This document shows positions 15,940 through 24,369 of a DNA stretch of 64,000 nucleotides, in pieces (position 1 is the stretch's first letter; each line of letters starts with the position of its first letter). The translations under genes were made by a program, and so were the position numbers. The stretch is from Actinoplanes sp. TFC3 (GTDB lineage: Bacteria > Actinomycetota > Actinomycetes > Mycobacteriales > Micromonosporaceae). Under the pieces are notes generated by a model, which was not told where the DNA came from, ran no database searches, and worked only from the letters and a program-made list of their open reading frames with translations. The DNA lies in NCBI RefSeq assembly GCF_001553785.1, contig NZ_LOJP01000001.1, forward strand, positions 3,830,929 to 3,894,928, in the 5' to 3' direction.

Positions 15940-18835
15940 CGACGGCCTCCGGGTCCAGGCGCGTCAGGTCGCGCAGCTCGTCGGTGGACAGGGTGGTCAG
16001 CCAGCCCTCGCCGGTGCCGACCACCCGCTCGGCCAGCACACCTTTCTCCGCGATGAGCCGGTCGATGCGTTCCTCCAGGGTGCCCAGGCAGACCAAGGTG
16101 TGCACCCGCACGTCGCGGTGCTGGCCGATGCGGTACGCCCGGTCGGTGGCCTGCGCCTCGGTGGCGGGGTTCCACCAGCGGTCCACGTGCACCACATGGT
16201 TGGCCGCGGTCAGGTTGAGCCCGGTGCCGCCGGCCTTGAGCGACAGCACGAAGATGCCGGGGCGGCGGTCGGCTTGGAACTCGGCGACCATGGCGTCGCG
16301 GGCCCCGCGCGGCGTCCCACCGTGCAGATAACGCACCGGTACGCCGAAGCGGGCGCTCAGATGCGGCACCAGCAGGGATCCGAAGCGGGTGAACTGGGTG
16401 AAGCAGAGCACGCTTTCGTTCTCGGCCAGCGCGGCGTCGAGGATCTCCTCCAGCCGTTCGAGTTTGCCCGAGCGCCCGGCCAGCGCCGAGCCGTCGCCGA
16501 GGAAGTGGGCGGGATGGTTGCACACCTGTTTGAGCTTGGTCATCGCGGCCAGCACGACACCCTTGCGCCGGGTTTCGTTCGCCTTTTTCAACTGCTGGGT
16601 CATGTCGTCGAGCACCGCGCGGTACAGGGTGGCCTGCTCGGTGGTCAGGCCGCACAGATGCCGTACCTGGCGTTTGCCGGGCAGGTCGTCGATGACGGCC
16701 GGGTCCGACTTGACGCGGCGCAGCAGGAACGGGCGGGTGGCTTGGCGCAGACGGGCCGCCGCGTCCTCGTCGCCGTAGCGTTCGATGGGCACCGCGTACC
16801 TGTTGCGAAAGGTGTGGGCGCTGCCGAGCAACCCGGGGTTCAGGAAGTCCAGAATGGACCACAGTTCGGCGAGGCGGTTCTCCACCGGCGTACCGGTCAG
16901 GGCAATCCTGGATCGGGCCGGGAAGCGACGGACGGCCTTGGCGGCGCCGCTGGAACTGTTCTTGATGTGCTGCGCCTCGTCCAGCACCACGCGATCCCAG
17001 GCGACAGCGGTCAGCGCCTCAGCGTCCAGCGTCGCGGTCGCGTAGGTGGTCAGCACCACATCCGCCCCCTCGGCCAGCGTCGCCGGGTCGGGCCGATCGG
17101 CTCCGTGCAACACCCGCACCCGCAACGACGGGGCAAACCGCGCCGCTTCCCGCTGCCAGTTGCCGAGCACCGACAGCGGGCACAGCAGCAGCGTCGGCCC
17201 CGGACCCTTGGCCAGCAGCAACGCCAGCACCTGCACGGTCTTGCCCAGCCCCATGTCATCCGCGAGCAGCGCCCCCAGCCCCAGACCGTCCAGGAACGAC
17301 AACCAGGAAAAACCCCTCATCTGGTACGTCCGCAGCACCCCGGCCAGTTCCGTTGGAGGAGCCAGGAGTTCGAGGCTCTCCCCCAGCCGCCCGGACAGCA
17401 GATCAGCCACCCAGCCCCGGCCCCGCACCTCGGTCACCGGCACCGGCAGCTCTTCCGGCGGCATCAGCCGGATCAGCCGCACCGCATCCCCGGCGGTCAT
17501 CGAGCCGCCGCCGCGCTTGAGGAACTCCAACCCGGCCCGCAGCCGGTCGGCGTCGAGATAGACCCAGCGGCCCCGCAGCCGGACCAGGGGAACCTTGACC
17601 CGGGCCAGCTCGGCCAGCTCGTCGTCGGTGAGTGTCCTGCCGCCCAGGGCCAGCCCCCAGTCGTACGAGACCATGCCCTTGAGGTTGACGGCCTCGTCAC
17701 GCAGCACCGGCGCGGCGGCCTCCCGGCTGCGCACCTCGATCGTAAGTCCCAGCCGCAGCGGCTCGCGCCACCAGGCCGGCAGCAGCACCCCGTAGCCGGC
17801 CTGTTCCAGCAGCCCGGCATGCCCGAGGAACCGGTATGCCCCCTCGGTGTCGAGCACCAGCTCAGCCGGGCAAGCCTCCCGCAGCGCCGCGTCCAGGCCG
17901 GGGAACAACTTCGCCGCCCGCCCGAGCCCGGCGATCAGCCGCTCCCCCGGCCGCTGGGTCCAGCGCCGCAGCGGCGCGATCGCATCCCGCCACACCTCGG
18001 CAGCCGGTACGAGCAGACTGGGCTCGTCAATCGGCTGCACCAAGAACTCCAGCAGCCACGATTCCTCGCTGTCCTCCTCCTCCGGCAGGTGACTCAGCCG
18101 GAACACCACCCGCACGGCGGTGCCCCTGCTGGCCTCGGCGTGCCACTCATCCAGCACGTCGGCCAGGGTGCCGAGTTCTCCCCCACCGTTGAAGGTGCCG
18201 TCGTCGCTGCTCAACGCGGTGAGCCAGGGCGCACCGGCCAGCGTCACACCGGCCTCGGCCAGCCGGGTACGAACCAGCCCGTCGACCAGCCGGTGCAACG
18301 CGACGTGCAGCGCGTCGGCAGCGGGCAGGGCGTCGACCTCACCGGGTCGTACGCGCTCAGCCCGGCAGGCGGGCGGCATCTGCATGACCAGGTCGTCGTA
18401 CCGGGCGGCGTCGGGCCCGGTCAGCACCGGGCGCCACGATGCGCTCGGAGCGTCGGGGCGGACGGTGGGCAGCACCCGGCCCCGGGCCACCAGGTCGGCG
18501 GCGAACGCGCAGACCTCGGCCAGGTAGGTGAGCGAGGGAGCGGGCCGGGCTTCGTACTCGTCGGCGAGGTCCGCGGTGATGAAGGGGTGCACGACGGCCG
18601 GGAGCGTCCAGGGCTTGAGCTGGGGTGTCCCGCGGCGCGGCGCAAGCCCGAGAGCCGGGGACGGCAGCGGGCCGGCCGTGGTCGAGGGCAGCAGCAGGAT
18701 GGCCGGGCGGACCGGGCCGGCACCGGGGGCGACGGCCGAGGGATGATGCCCGCGCCCGGCCGCGGTGCCGTGTTCACTTTCCAGCCAGAGGGCCAGCTCG
18801 CCGTCGCGCGCGATGAACCCGTGCAGAACCGTCAT
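15932..18835 (-). CDS. SNF2/RapA-like DEAD/DEAH ATPase (helicase)
   Basis: A 967-residue protein. The N-terminal 450 residues are a bacterial SNF2-associated region. The ATPase core follows with motif I (DDMGLGKT), motif II (LDEAQHIKN), motif III (LTGTPVENR), a helicase C-terminal domain with LHGGTPRGARD, motif V (AGGTGLNLTAANHV) and motif VI (QATDRAYRIGQ). These ATPases translocate on double-stranded DNA and remodel protein-DNA complexes; the bacterial role is undefined. ATG 18835 is chosen because it overlaps the stop of the DUF5990 gene (ATGA) and has GGAG close upstream. It is the middle gene of a DUF5990-SNF2-SWIM operon. Confidence 0.93.
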   Translation of the reverse strand: MTVLHGFIARDGELALWLESEHGTAAGRGHHPSAVAPGAGPVRPAILLLPSTTAGPLPSPALGLAPRRGTPQLKPWTLPAVVHPFITADLADEYEARPAPSLTYLAEVCAFAADLVARGRVLPTVRPDAPSASWRPVLTGPDAARYDDLVMQMPPACRAERVRPGEVDALPAADALHVALHRLVDGLVRTRLAEAGVTLAGAPWLTALSSDDGTFNGGGELGTLADVLDEWHAEASRGTAVRVVFRLSHLPEEEDSEESWLLEFLVQPIDEPSLLVPAAEVWRDAIAPLRRWTQRPGERLIAGLGRAAKLFPGLDAALREACPAELVLDTEGAYRFLGHAGLLEQAGYGVLLPAWWREPLRLGLTIEVRSREAAAPVLRDEAVNLKGMVSYDWGLALGGRTLTDDELAELARVKVPLVRLRGRWVYLDADRLRAGLEFLKRGGGSMTAGDAVRLIRLMPPEELPVPVTEVRGRGWVADLLSGRLGESLELLAPPTELAGVLRTYQMRGFSWLSFLDGLGLGALLADDMGLGKTVQVLALLLAKGPGPTLLLCPLSVLGNWQREAARFAPSLRVRVLHGADRPDPATLAEGADVVLTTYATATLDAEALTAVAWDRVVLDEAQHIKNSSSGAAKAVRRFPARSRIALTGTPVENRLAELWSILDFLNPGLLGSAHTFRNRYAVPIERYGDEDAAARLRQATRPFLLRRVKSDPAVIDDLPGKRQVRHLCGLTTEQATLYRAVLDDMTQQLKKANETRRKGVVLAAMTKLKQVCNHPAHFLGDGSALAGRSGKLERLEEILDAALAENESVLCFTQFTRFGSLLVPHLSARFGVPVRYLHGGTPRGARDAMVAEFQADRRPGIFVLSLKAGGTGLNLTAANHVVHVDRWWNPATEAQATDRAYRIGQHRDVRVHTLVCLGTLEERIDRLIAEKGVLAERVVGTGEGWLTTLSTDELRDLTRLDPEAVGD

Positions 18836-19278
18836 GGCTCCAGGCCCCACGCGATGTCCGGCGGCCGCACCCGGGCACAGCGCGGCCCCCCGTCCGGGTC
18901 CGTCAGCCCGAGCTCGGCGGTCAGGCTCCCGGAGCCCTCGTGGGCCGCCCGCAGCATGGCCGTCGGGATGTCGCCGAACAACAGCTTCGCCCGCCGGAAC
19001 ATGGTGAACGTGTCCGCGTCGAGGGTGCCCCAGCTCAGGTACAGGAAGCGAGCCCCGGGCCGCCCATGCACGAACGGCCCGCCCACGTCGAGCAGCTCAT
19101 CGACCTCCCGGCTGGTGACGTCGAACTCCCAGAGGGCGCGGTCACCGGAGGCGGGGAAGCGTTCGATGACCTCGGCCTTGCGCTGCACGCCGACATGCAC
19201 GTTGCCGCGGCGCAGGGCATCAGCCTCCACGCCACCCCGCCGCCCTGGCAGGTCATTGCCCACGATCCGGATCCGCAC
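18832..19278 (-). CDS. DUF5990 family protein
   Basis: A 148-residue protein from GTG 19278. The start MRIRIVGNDLPG and the regular beta-rich pattern (NVHVGVQRKAEVIERFPASG, FLYLSWGT, FRRAKLLFGDIP) match my memory of the DUF5990 family, which has no known function. The ATGA overlap with the SNF2 gene implies coupled translation. A longer frame from ATG 19365 would add 29 residues that read through the upstream fragment and look non-coding. Confidence 0.72.
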   Translation of the reverse strand: MRIRIVGNDLPGRRGGVEADALRRGNVHVGVQRKAEVIERFPASGDRALWEFDVTSREVDELLDVGGPFVHGRPGARFLYLSWGTLDADTFTMFRRAKLLFGDIPTAMLRAAHEGSGSLTAELGLTDPDGGPRCARVRPPDIAWGLEP

Positions 19279-19316
19279 GCAGTGAACTGTAGGCCGTGGG
19301 TCTGACAAGATCGCAG

Positions 19317-19490
19317 CTACGGGCCCTCGGCCTTCCCGGCGTGGCGGGGGCAGTCCTTCCACCATTCCTCGTCGCTGGCCAGGATGACCCTGCCGAGCGC
19401 CTTGTCCAGCACGCTCAGCCAGCGTTGCTCCGGTCCGGCACCGAGGATCTTGAGGGCACCCTCCAGCGAGAGGGCCGGTTCACGTCGCAC
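19317..19490 (-). pseudogene. Short ORF resembling the N-terminus of a NACHT-NTPase (NNH-like), truncated
   Basis: A 57-residue frame from GTG 19490 to TAG 19317 encodes MRREPALSLEGALKILGAG, then WLSVLDKALGRVILASD, then a short tail. This resembles the first helices of the N-terminal helical domains found on actinomycete NACHT-NTPase proteins (pattern RxPALSxxxALxILG ... LDKxxGGxxL). Nothing of the NTPase follows. It could be a relic of a deleted NACHT gene, or a small standalone protein. It lies 9 bp past the ATP-grasp stop on the same strand and has no convincing SD. The similarity is from memory only. Confidence 0.4.
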
Positions 19491-19499
19491 GCGTCATAT

Positions 19500-20735
19500 C
19501 TAACCCCGTTCGGCCAGCCAGGCGTCGATCAGCCCGCCGAAGTGGCCGAGGAACTTTTCGTGCTCGTGGGGCGGGTACATGGTTCGCACGGTTTCGGTGA
19601 GCAGGCTGCGGAACTCCGGGGAGCTGACCCAGTCGTGGACCATCTCGTCGACGTGAGCCAGGTGCTTCTCGCAGAACTCCTGGTAGCGCTCGGTTTCGAA
19701 GTAGCCGTCGGCGAGCTTGCGGTAGGCGGCGAGCTTCTCCTCGTACGACAGCTCGGGGTTGTCCGCGACCTTGAAGTAGGCCGAGGTGTCCATGTCGAGG
19801 CGGGGGCGGCGGTTGGTCACCACGCAGAACACCGTCCAGCGCAGCAGCGCCGTCATCGCCCACGGGAAGTAGTAGTGCAGCGAGGTCACGGCCACGTCGG
19901 GGCAGGCGTTGGCGTAGTCGATGGGGTGGACCTCGGTGCCCTTGATCAGCGACTCGCAGGAGTTGAACTCCCAGCGGAAGAACGCGTTGACCAGCCGGGA
20001 GATCGTCACCACCTCGTCGCCGACGGCCGGGGCGAGGAAGTCGTGGCTGACCGCGTACCGCTCGTGCATGGGCAGCTCGGGGCGGAACTTCATCACCATG
20101 GTCTCGGGCCCGATGGTCAGCGAGCGGGCGAACACGTCGTAGTCCTCGACCGCGGCCTGCAGGTGCATCAGCCGCTCACCCGAGGCGTCGTAGGCGGCGT
20201 GCAGCTCATCGCTGTTGCGGATCTTGGACACGCCGACCCAGGCGCCGCCGTCGTAGGGCTTCATGTACATCGGATAACCCACCGACTCGGCGAGCGCATC
20301 GAGGTCGAACGGCTGGTTGTAGCGGGCCGAGGTGTAGGCCCAGCGCGAGTTGTCCAGCGGGTTCTTGAACGGCACCAGCACCGTCTCGGGCACCTTGAGA
20401 CCCAGGCGCAGCATGGCGCAGTAGGCCGCGTGTTTCTCCATCGACTGGAACGTGAACGGGCTGTTGAGCAGGTACACGTCGTCCATCAGCGCGGCCTTCT
20501 TCAGCCATTCCCGCGGGTGGTAGTACCAGTACGCCAGCCGGTCGATGACCAGGTCGTGCTGCGGCTTGTCGCGGAGGTTGAACGGCTCGATGCTCACCCG
20601 CACGGAGCGGATCCGATGGGTACGACCGGACGGCTCGGTGATCGCCCCCACCCGCCGCAGCAACGCCTCGTAGGCCCGTGGCCAGTCCTCTTCGGTCCCC
20701 AGCAGCAGTCCGATGGTGTGCTCGACGTCAGCCAT
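19500..20735 (-). CDS. ATP-grasp domain protein (RimK-like ligase of unknown substrate)
   Basis: A 411-residue protein. The central region has ATP-grasp features: a nucleotide-binding lysine in GYPMYMKPYDGGAWVGVSKI and FNLRDKP/DDVYLLNSPFTFQSMEKHAAY, which resembles the pre-ATP-grasp fold and the N-terminal part of the grasp. After about residue 250 the chain is helical (DTSAYFKVADNPELSYEEKLAAYRKLADG). ATP-grasp enzymes join carboxylates to amines or thiols through acyl-phosphates; the substrates here are not evident. It is the last gene of a STAS-esterase-ATP-grasp operon, and an esterase partner suggests a soluble ester or amide product. Confidence 0.75.
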   Translation of the reverse strand: MADVEHTIGLLLGTEEDWPRAYEALLRRVGAITEPSGRTHRIRSVRVSIEPFNLRDKPQHDLVIDRLAYWYYHPREWLKKAALMDDVYLLNSPFTFQSMEKHAAYCAMLRLGLKVPETVLVPFKNPLDNSRWAYTSARYNQPFDLDALAESVGYPMYMKPYDGGAWVGVSKIRNSDELHAAYDASGERLMHLQAAVEDYDVFARSLTIGPETMVMKFRPELPMHERYAVSHDFLAPAVGDEVVTISRLVNAFFRWEFNSCESLIKGTEVHPIDYANACPDVAVTSLHYYFPWAMTALLRWTVFCVVTNRRPRLDMDTSAYFKVADNPELSYEEKLAAYRKLADGYFETERYQEFCEKHLAHVDEMVHDWVSSPEFRSLLTETVRTMYPPHEHEKFLGHFGGLIDAWLAERG

Positions 20736-20757
20736 CGCGCGCCCTCTTTCCCAGGAA

Positions 20758-21414
20758 CTAGCGGAACACCTTCTTCAGCAGGTCAGTGAAGTGCGGGTCG
20801 AACGCAGCCCGCCAGGATTCCCAGTCGTGGCCGCCCCGAACTTCGGCGAACTCCACCGCGTAACCCTGACCGGCCAGCACGGCGGCCATGTCCCGGTTGT
20901 TGGCGAGGTTCTCCTCCACCGTGCCGCATGTGAGCGCGATTGGCACGCCGGGGCCACCGGTTGACCTGATCACGCGGCCGGTGAAGCGCACAATGCGCAG
21001 CCAGCGGGCGAACCCGGACTCCTGACGGTCGAAGCGGGGCTGGAAGAAGCTGCCGGACTGCAGCAGCAGACCGGCGAAGCGGGCGGGATGGCGGCGCTGA
21101 GCGTGCAGCATGGCCAGCGCGCCGAGGCTGGCCCCCACCCCGAGCACCGGCTTGTCGGTGCCGAGCCGCTCGAACAGCTCGGGCAGGAACTTCTCGGCCA
21201 GGGCGCGGGCGTAGACCGGATTGGCCGAGTAGTCCTCGAGGCGATCGTCGCTGGAGATCAGGGCCAGATGGTACGGCCGCACGTGCCCGGCCTTGATGAC
21301 CTGCTCGGAGAACGCGACGATCGCGCCGTACCGCTGATAGTCGGGCCCGTCATGGACCACGACGATGCGGTCCGCGGGCACCGGGGGTGACCAGAGCGTG
21401 GCCGTGATCTCCAA
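20758..21414 (-). CDS. Alpha/beta-hydrolase esterase (enterochelin-esterase-like)
   Basis: A 218-residue alpha/beta hydrolase of the Esterase/Fes type. The nucleophile Ser is in GVGASLGALAM, the catalytic His is in RGGHDWESW, and an acidic residue is likely in TCGTVEENL. The N-terminus VVVHDGPDYQRYG matches the family's first strand and oxyanion segment. It lies 4 bp after the STAS gene and 22 bp before the ATP-grasp gene. No siderophore genes are nearby, so the name reflects fold only. It may act on the product of the ATP-grasp ligase (inference). Confidence 0.82.
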   Translation of the reverse strand: MEITATLWSPPVPADRIVVVHDGPDYQRYGAIVAFSEQVIKAGHVRPYHLALISSDDRLEDYSANPVYARALAEKFLPELFERLGTDKPVLGVGASLGALAMLHAQRRHPARFAGLLLQSGSFFQPRFDRQESGFARWLRIVRFTGRVIRSTGGPGVPIALTCGTVEENLANNRDMAAVLAGQGYAVEFAEVRGGHDWESWRAAFDPHFTDLLKKVFR

Positions 21415-21418
21415 GGTC

Positions 21419-21754
21419 TTACGGGGTGTAGCTCTGCGGCCCGGTGGGATGCGCGGGCAGGCCGAACATCTCGGTCAGACCGGTGACGCGCAACTGGTGG
21501 TGCACGAACTCGCTGGGGTTGCGCAGCACGAAGCGGGTGCCGGTCTCGCGGGCGGCGTTGTAGCCGGCCACCAGCGCACCCACCCCCATCGAATCCATGA
21601 ACGTCACGAACGTGAGGTCGACGATCATCGTCATCGGTCGTTGCGCGTGCAGCGTGGTGAGCAGCGCGGTGCGCAAGGCATCCACCGTTGCCGCGTCGAG
21701 CATGCCGCGCACGTCGACCACGATGGTCCCGTCGGCCTGACGCCGGGTGGTCAT
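21419..21754 (-). CDS. STAS-domain protein (anti-sigma-factor antagonist-like)
   Basis: About 111 residues, a single STAS domain. The motif VTFMDSMGVGALVAGYNAAR contains the Ser in D-S-M-G that corresponds to the residue phosphorylated by anti-sigma kinases in SpoIIAA/RsbV. ATG 21754 with GAGG 5-6 nt upstream is chosen; ATG 21769 would add five residues. It is the first gene of the operon with the esterase and ATP-grasp genes. No anti-sigma kinase is encoded nearby, so it may respond to a kinase elsewhere or act as a localisation or regulatory subunit. Confidence 0.85.
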   Translation of the reverse strand: MTTRRQADGTIVVDVRGMLDAATVDALRTALLTTLHAQRPMTMIVDLTFVTFMDSMGVGALVAGYNAARETGTRFVLRNPSEFVHHQLRVTGLTEMFGLPAHPTGPQSYTP

Positions 21755-21994
21755 CACGGCCTCGCCCATGAACTCTCTCGCCCCACTTCCCGCCTGCGTA
21801 GAAGCTCACCGTACAACGGGCCTCTGCTTCATCGCAGGCTGCCGCACCATTGCGTGGTCACGGCGGACCGGGAGTCCGGCGCAGCGTCACGTGAGCGTGA
21901 CCCACCGCAGGCGCGAGAGGGCAAGCCATCGGGGCAAGTTTCTCGTATCTTGCAGATCATCTTGCGGGCGGCGCAGGTGAACGACATGTTGACA

Positions 21995-22017
21995 CCGGAG
22001 GTCATCGATACCTCCGG
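21995..22017 (+). promoter_or_regulatory. Hairpin just upstream of the permease gene, SD-like arm
   Basis: Arms ccggaggt (21995-22002) and acctccgg (22010-22017) around a 7-nt loop end 14 bp before the start at 22032. The left arm looks like an SD and the right arm like an anti-SD, and the true SD (gagagg) follows. It could modulate translation; no known riboswitch fold was recognised. Confidence 0.4.
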
Positions 22018-22031
22018 GGAGAGGGTGGGTC

Positions 22032-23495
22032 ATGACAACCAGCTCCGGTCAACGGCCGGGAATTTTCGCCATTCGCGACGTCCGTTCCTTGCTCACCGAG
22101 ACGGCCGAGGAGGGACACGGGCTCAAGAAGGCCGTCGGCGCGACACAACTGACCGCCATGGGCGTCGGCGCGATCATCGGCACCGGCATCTTCGTGGTCA
22201 TCGGCGAGGGCGCCGGGGTGGCCGGTCCCGCGGTGATCCTGTCGTTCGTGCTTGCCGCGGTGGCCTGTGCGTTCTCCGCGCTGTCCTACGCCGAGCTGGC
22301 CTCCTCCATCCCGGTGTCCGGCAGCGCCTACACCTACACCTACGCCACGCTGGGCGAGATCGTGGCGTGGATCATCGGGTGGGACCTGATCCTGGAGTAC
22401 GGGGTGAGCGTGGCCGCCATCGCGGTCGGCTGGGGTGGCAACCTCAACGCCTTCCTCGACGCCGCGTTCGGCTGGACCCTGCCCGACGCGATAGCCAAGT
22501 CGCCCGAGGACGGCGGCATCTTCAACCTGCCGGCCGTGTTCATCGTCCTGGCGATCACGCTGCTGCTGGTGCGCGGCGTCACCGAGAGCGCCCGGGTGAA
22601 CCTGGTGATGGTGGCGATCAAGCTGGTCGTGCTGACCTTCTTCATCGTGGTGGCGCTGTTCAACTTCGGCACCGGCAACTTCCACAACTTCGCCCCCTCC
22701 GGCGTCGACGGGGTGACCTCGGCCGCGGCGATCATCTTCTTCGCCTACATCGGCTTCGACGCGGTGTCCACCGGCAGCGAGGAGGCCAAGAACCCGGCGC
22801 GTGACCTGCCGCTGGCCATCATCGGCTCGCTGATCATCTGCACGATCTTCTACGTGCTCACCGCGGTCGGCGCGATCGGCATCGCCACCCCGGCCGAGCT
22901 GGAATCGAGCGACGCACCGCTGGCGGCAGCCCTGGACAAGGGCGCGGGCATCAGCTGGGCGGCGGGACTGCTCGCACTGGGTGCGGTGGTCGCGATCACC
23001 AGCGTCGTGCTGGTCATCATGTACGGCCAGACCCGCATCTTCTTCGCCATGTGCCGCGACGGCCTGCTCCCCCAGCGGCTGGCCACCGTCAACCAGCGCT
23101 ACGGCACCCCGGCCCGGCTGACCATCGGCCTCGGTGTGCTGATCGCGATCCTCGCCGCGCTCGTGCCGCTTTCCGAGATCGTCAAGCTGGTCAACATCGG
23201 CACTCTGTTCGCGTTCGTGCTGGTCAACATCGGTGTGATCATCCTGCGCCGGACCCGCCCGGACATGCCCCGGCCGTACCGGGTGCCATGGTCGCCGGTG
23301 CTGCCGGTCATCGGCGTGGCCTTCGCCATCTACCTGATGAGCGACCTGCCGCTGTCCACCTGGATCCGGTTCGTGGTGTGGCTGGTCATCGGGCTGGCGA
23401 TCTACTTCCTGTACGGCTACCGCAACTCCCGGCTGCGCCGCGAGCACGCCTCGGGCACCCCGGGCTGGGCCCAGAAGGACGGTGAGCAGCCGTGA
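22032..23495 (+). CDS. APC-superfamily amino acid permease (cationic amino acid transporter type)
   Basis: A 487-residue membrane protein with 12 or more helices. The first helix has the substrate-binding GAIIGTGIFVVIGEGAG signature of the APC/CAT family, and later FFAYIGFDAVSTGSEEAKNP and ARLTIGLGVLIAIL match bacterial CAT/YfnA-type transporters. The tail ends cytoplasmic. It probably imports or exchanges an amino acid or related amine. The downstream universal stress protein gene overlaps by 4 bp (GTGA), so permease and stress protein are translationally coupled. It is divergent from the STAS/esterase/ATP-grasp operon. Confidence 0.92.
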   Translation: MTTSSGQRPGIFAIRDVRSLLTETAEEGHGLKKAVGATQLTAMGVGAIIGTGIFVVIGEGAGVAGPAVILSFVLAAVACAFSALSYAELASSIPVSGSAYTYTYATLGEIVAWIIGWDLILEYGVSVAAIAVGWGGNLNAFLDAAFGWTLPDAIAKSPEDGGIFNLPAVFIVLAITLLLVRGVTESARVNLVMVAIKLVVLTFFIVVALFNFGTGNFHNFAPSGVDGVTSAAAIIFFAYIGFDAVSTGSEEAKNPARDLPLAIIGSLIICTIFYVLTAVGAIGIATPAELESSDAPLAAALDKGAGISWAAGLLALGAVVAITSVVLVIMYGQTRIFFAMCRDGLLPQRLATVNQRYGTPARLTIGLGVLIAILAALVPLSEIVKLVNIGTLFAFVLVNIGVIILRRTRPDMPRPYRVPWSPVLPVIGVAFAIYLMSDLPLSTWIRFVVWLVIGLAIYFLYGYRNSRLRREHASGTPGWAQKDGEQP

Positions 23496-24361
23496 CCGCC
23501 CCCGTGGTGGTCGGCGTGGACGGCGGGGAATCCGGGCGCGACGCCGTCGTGCTGGGAGCCTGGGCGGCCTCCGCGCTGGAGGCCCCCCTGGTGGTGGCCG
23601 TCGTGCACCCGGCCCCGGCCGCGCTGGGCTCGGGCCGGGTCGACGCCGAGTGGGTCGCCGAGCGGCACCGCGCCGCGCAGTCCGTGCTCGACGGGGCCCG
23701 GGCGGTGGCCGCCGAACTCGACGCTGCGGCCGAGTACCGGATGGTCGCTTCGACCTCGGCCGCGCACGGGCTCAACGACCTGGCCGAGGAACTCGGGGCC
23801 GAGACGATCGTGGTGGGCTCGGGCCGCGCCGGCCCCCGGCACCGGCTGTTCGCCGGCAGCACCGCCGACCGGCTGCTGGCCGGCAGCGTCTGCCCGGTGG
23901 CGGTGGCCCCGTCCGGCCTGGAACGGGCGCCCGGCTCGGTGGGGCGCATCGGGGTGGCCTACGTGGACACGATGGACGGGCGCGCGGCACTTGAGCGGGC
24001 CGCCCGGCTGGCGGCGCTCACCAAGACCCCGATCCGGCTGTACACGGTGGTGGCAGATGCTGACGCGACGCTGCCGTGGCTGGTCGGGCAGGACGCCGAG
24101 CACGCTTTTCTGGACACCGCGCGCGAAACCTACGAGCTGGCGTTGAGCCGGGCCGCCGAGTCGGTCAGCGGAACCCCTGTGGACTGGGAGATCCGCACCG
24201 GCGACGTGGTCGACCAGCTCGCCGAGCTGGACGAGGTGGACGTGCTGATCACCGGCTCACGCGGGTACGGACCCGCCCGGCGGGTGCTGCTCGGCGGGGT
24301 GTCGACCCGGCTGGTGCGCCGCGCCCGGCGCCCGGTCGTCGTGGTGCCGCGCAGCGGCTGA
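23492..24361 (+). CDS. Universal stress protein, tandem UspA domains
   Basis: A 289-residue protein of two UspA domains. The first ends with the nucleotide-loop pattern VVGSGRAGPRHRLFAGSTADRLL and VCPVAVAP; the second with ITGSRGYGPARRVLLGGVSTRLV and RRPVVVVP. These G-2X-G-9X-G(S/T) loops suggest both domains can bind ATP. The GTG start overlaps the permease stop. USP/transporter pairs are common in actinomycetes and may gate the transporter under energy stress. A strong terminator hairpin follows at 24372. Confidence 0.9.
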   Translation: MTAPVVVGVDGGESGRDAVVLGAWAASALEAPLVVAVVHPAPAALGSGRVDAEWVAERHRAAQSVLDGARAVAAELDAAAEYRMVASTSAAHGLNDLAEELGAETIVVGSGRAGPRHRLFAGSTADRLLAGSVCPVAVAPSGLERAPGSVGRIGVAYVDTMDGRAALERAARLAALTKTPIRLYTVVADADATLPWLVGQDAEHAFLDTARETYELALSRAAESVSGTPVDWEIRTGDVVDQLAELDEVDVLITGSRGYGPARRVLLGGVSTRLVRRARRPVVVVPRSG

Positions 24362-24369
24362 GCGGGTGC

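Noticed and set aside
15704-19285. Very long plus-strand open frame (about 1190 codons) opposite the SNF2 operon
   Set aside because: It is antisense to clear SNF2 and SWIM motifs, has skewed Gln/Arg/Gly-rich composition and no domain; it is a GC-bias shadow.
20758-21414. Siderophore system suggested by the enterochelin-esterase-like gene
   Set aside because: No NRPS, siderophore transporter or iron-box-like site is nearby; only the fold supports the name.
22002-23447. Minus-strand open frame opposite the amino acid permease
   Set aside because: Composition is Asp/His/Gln/Gly repeats typical of antisense frames; the plus strand encodes a full APC permease.
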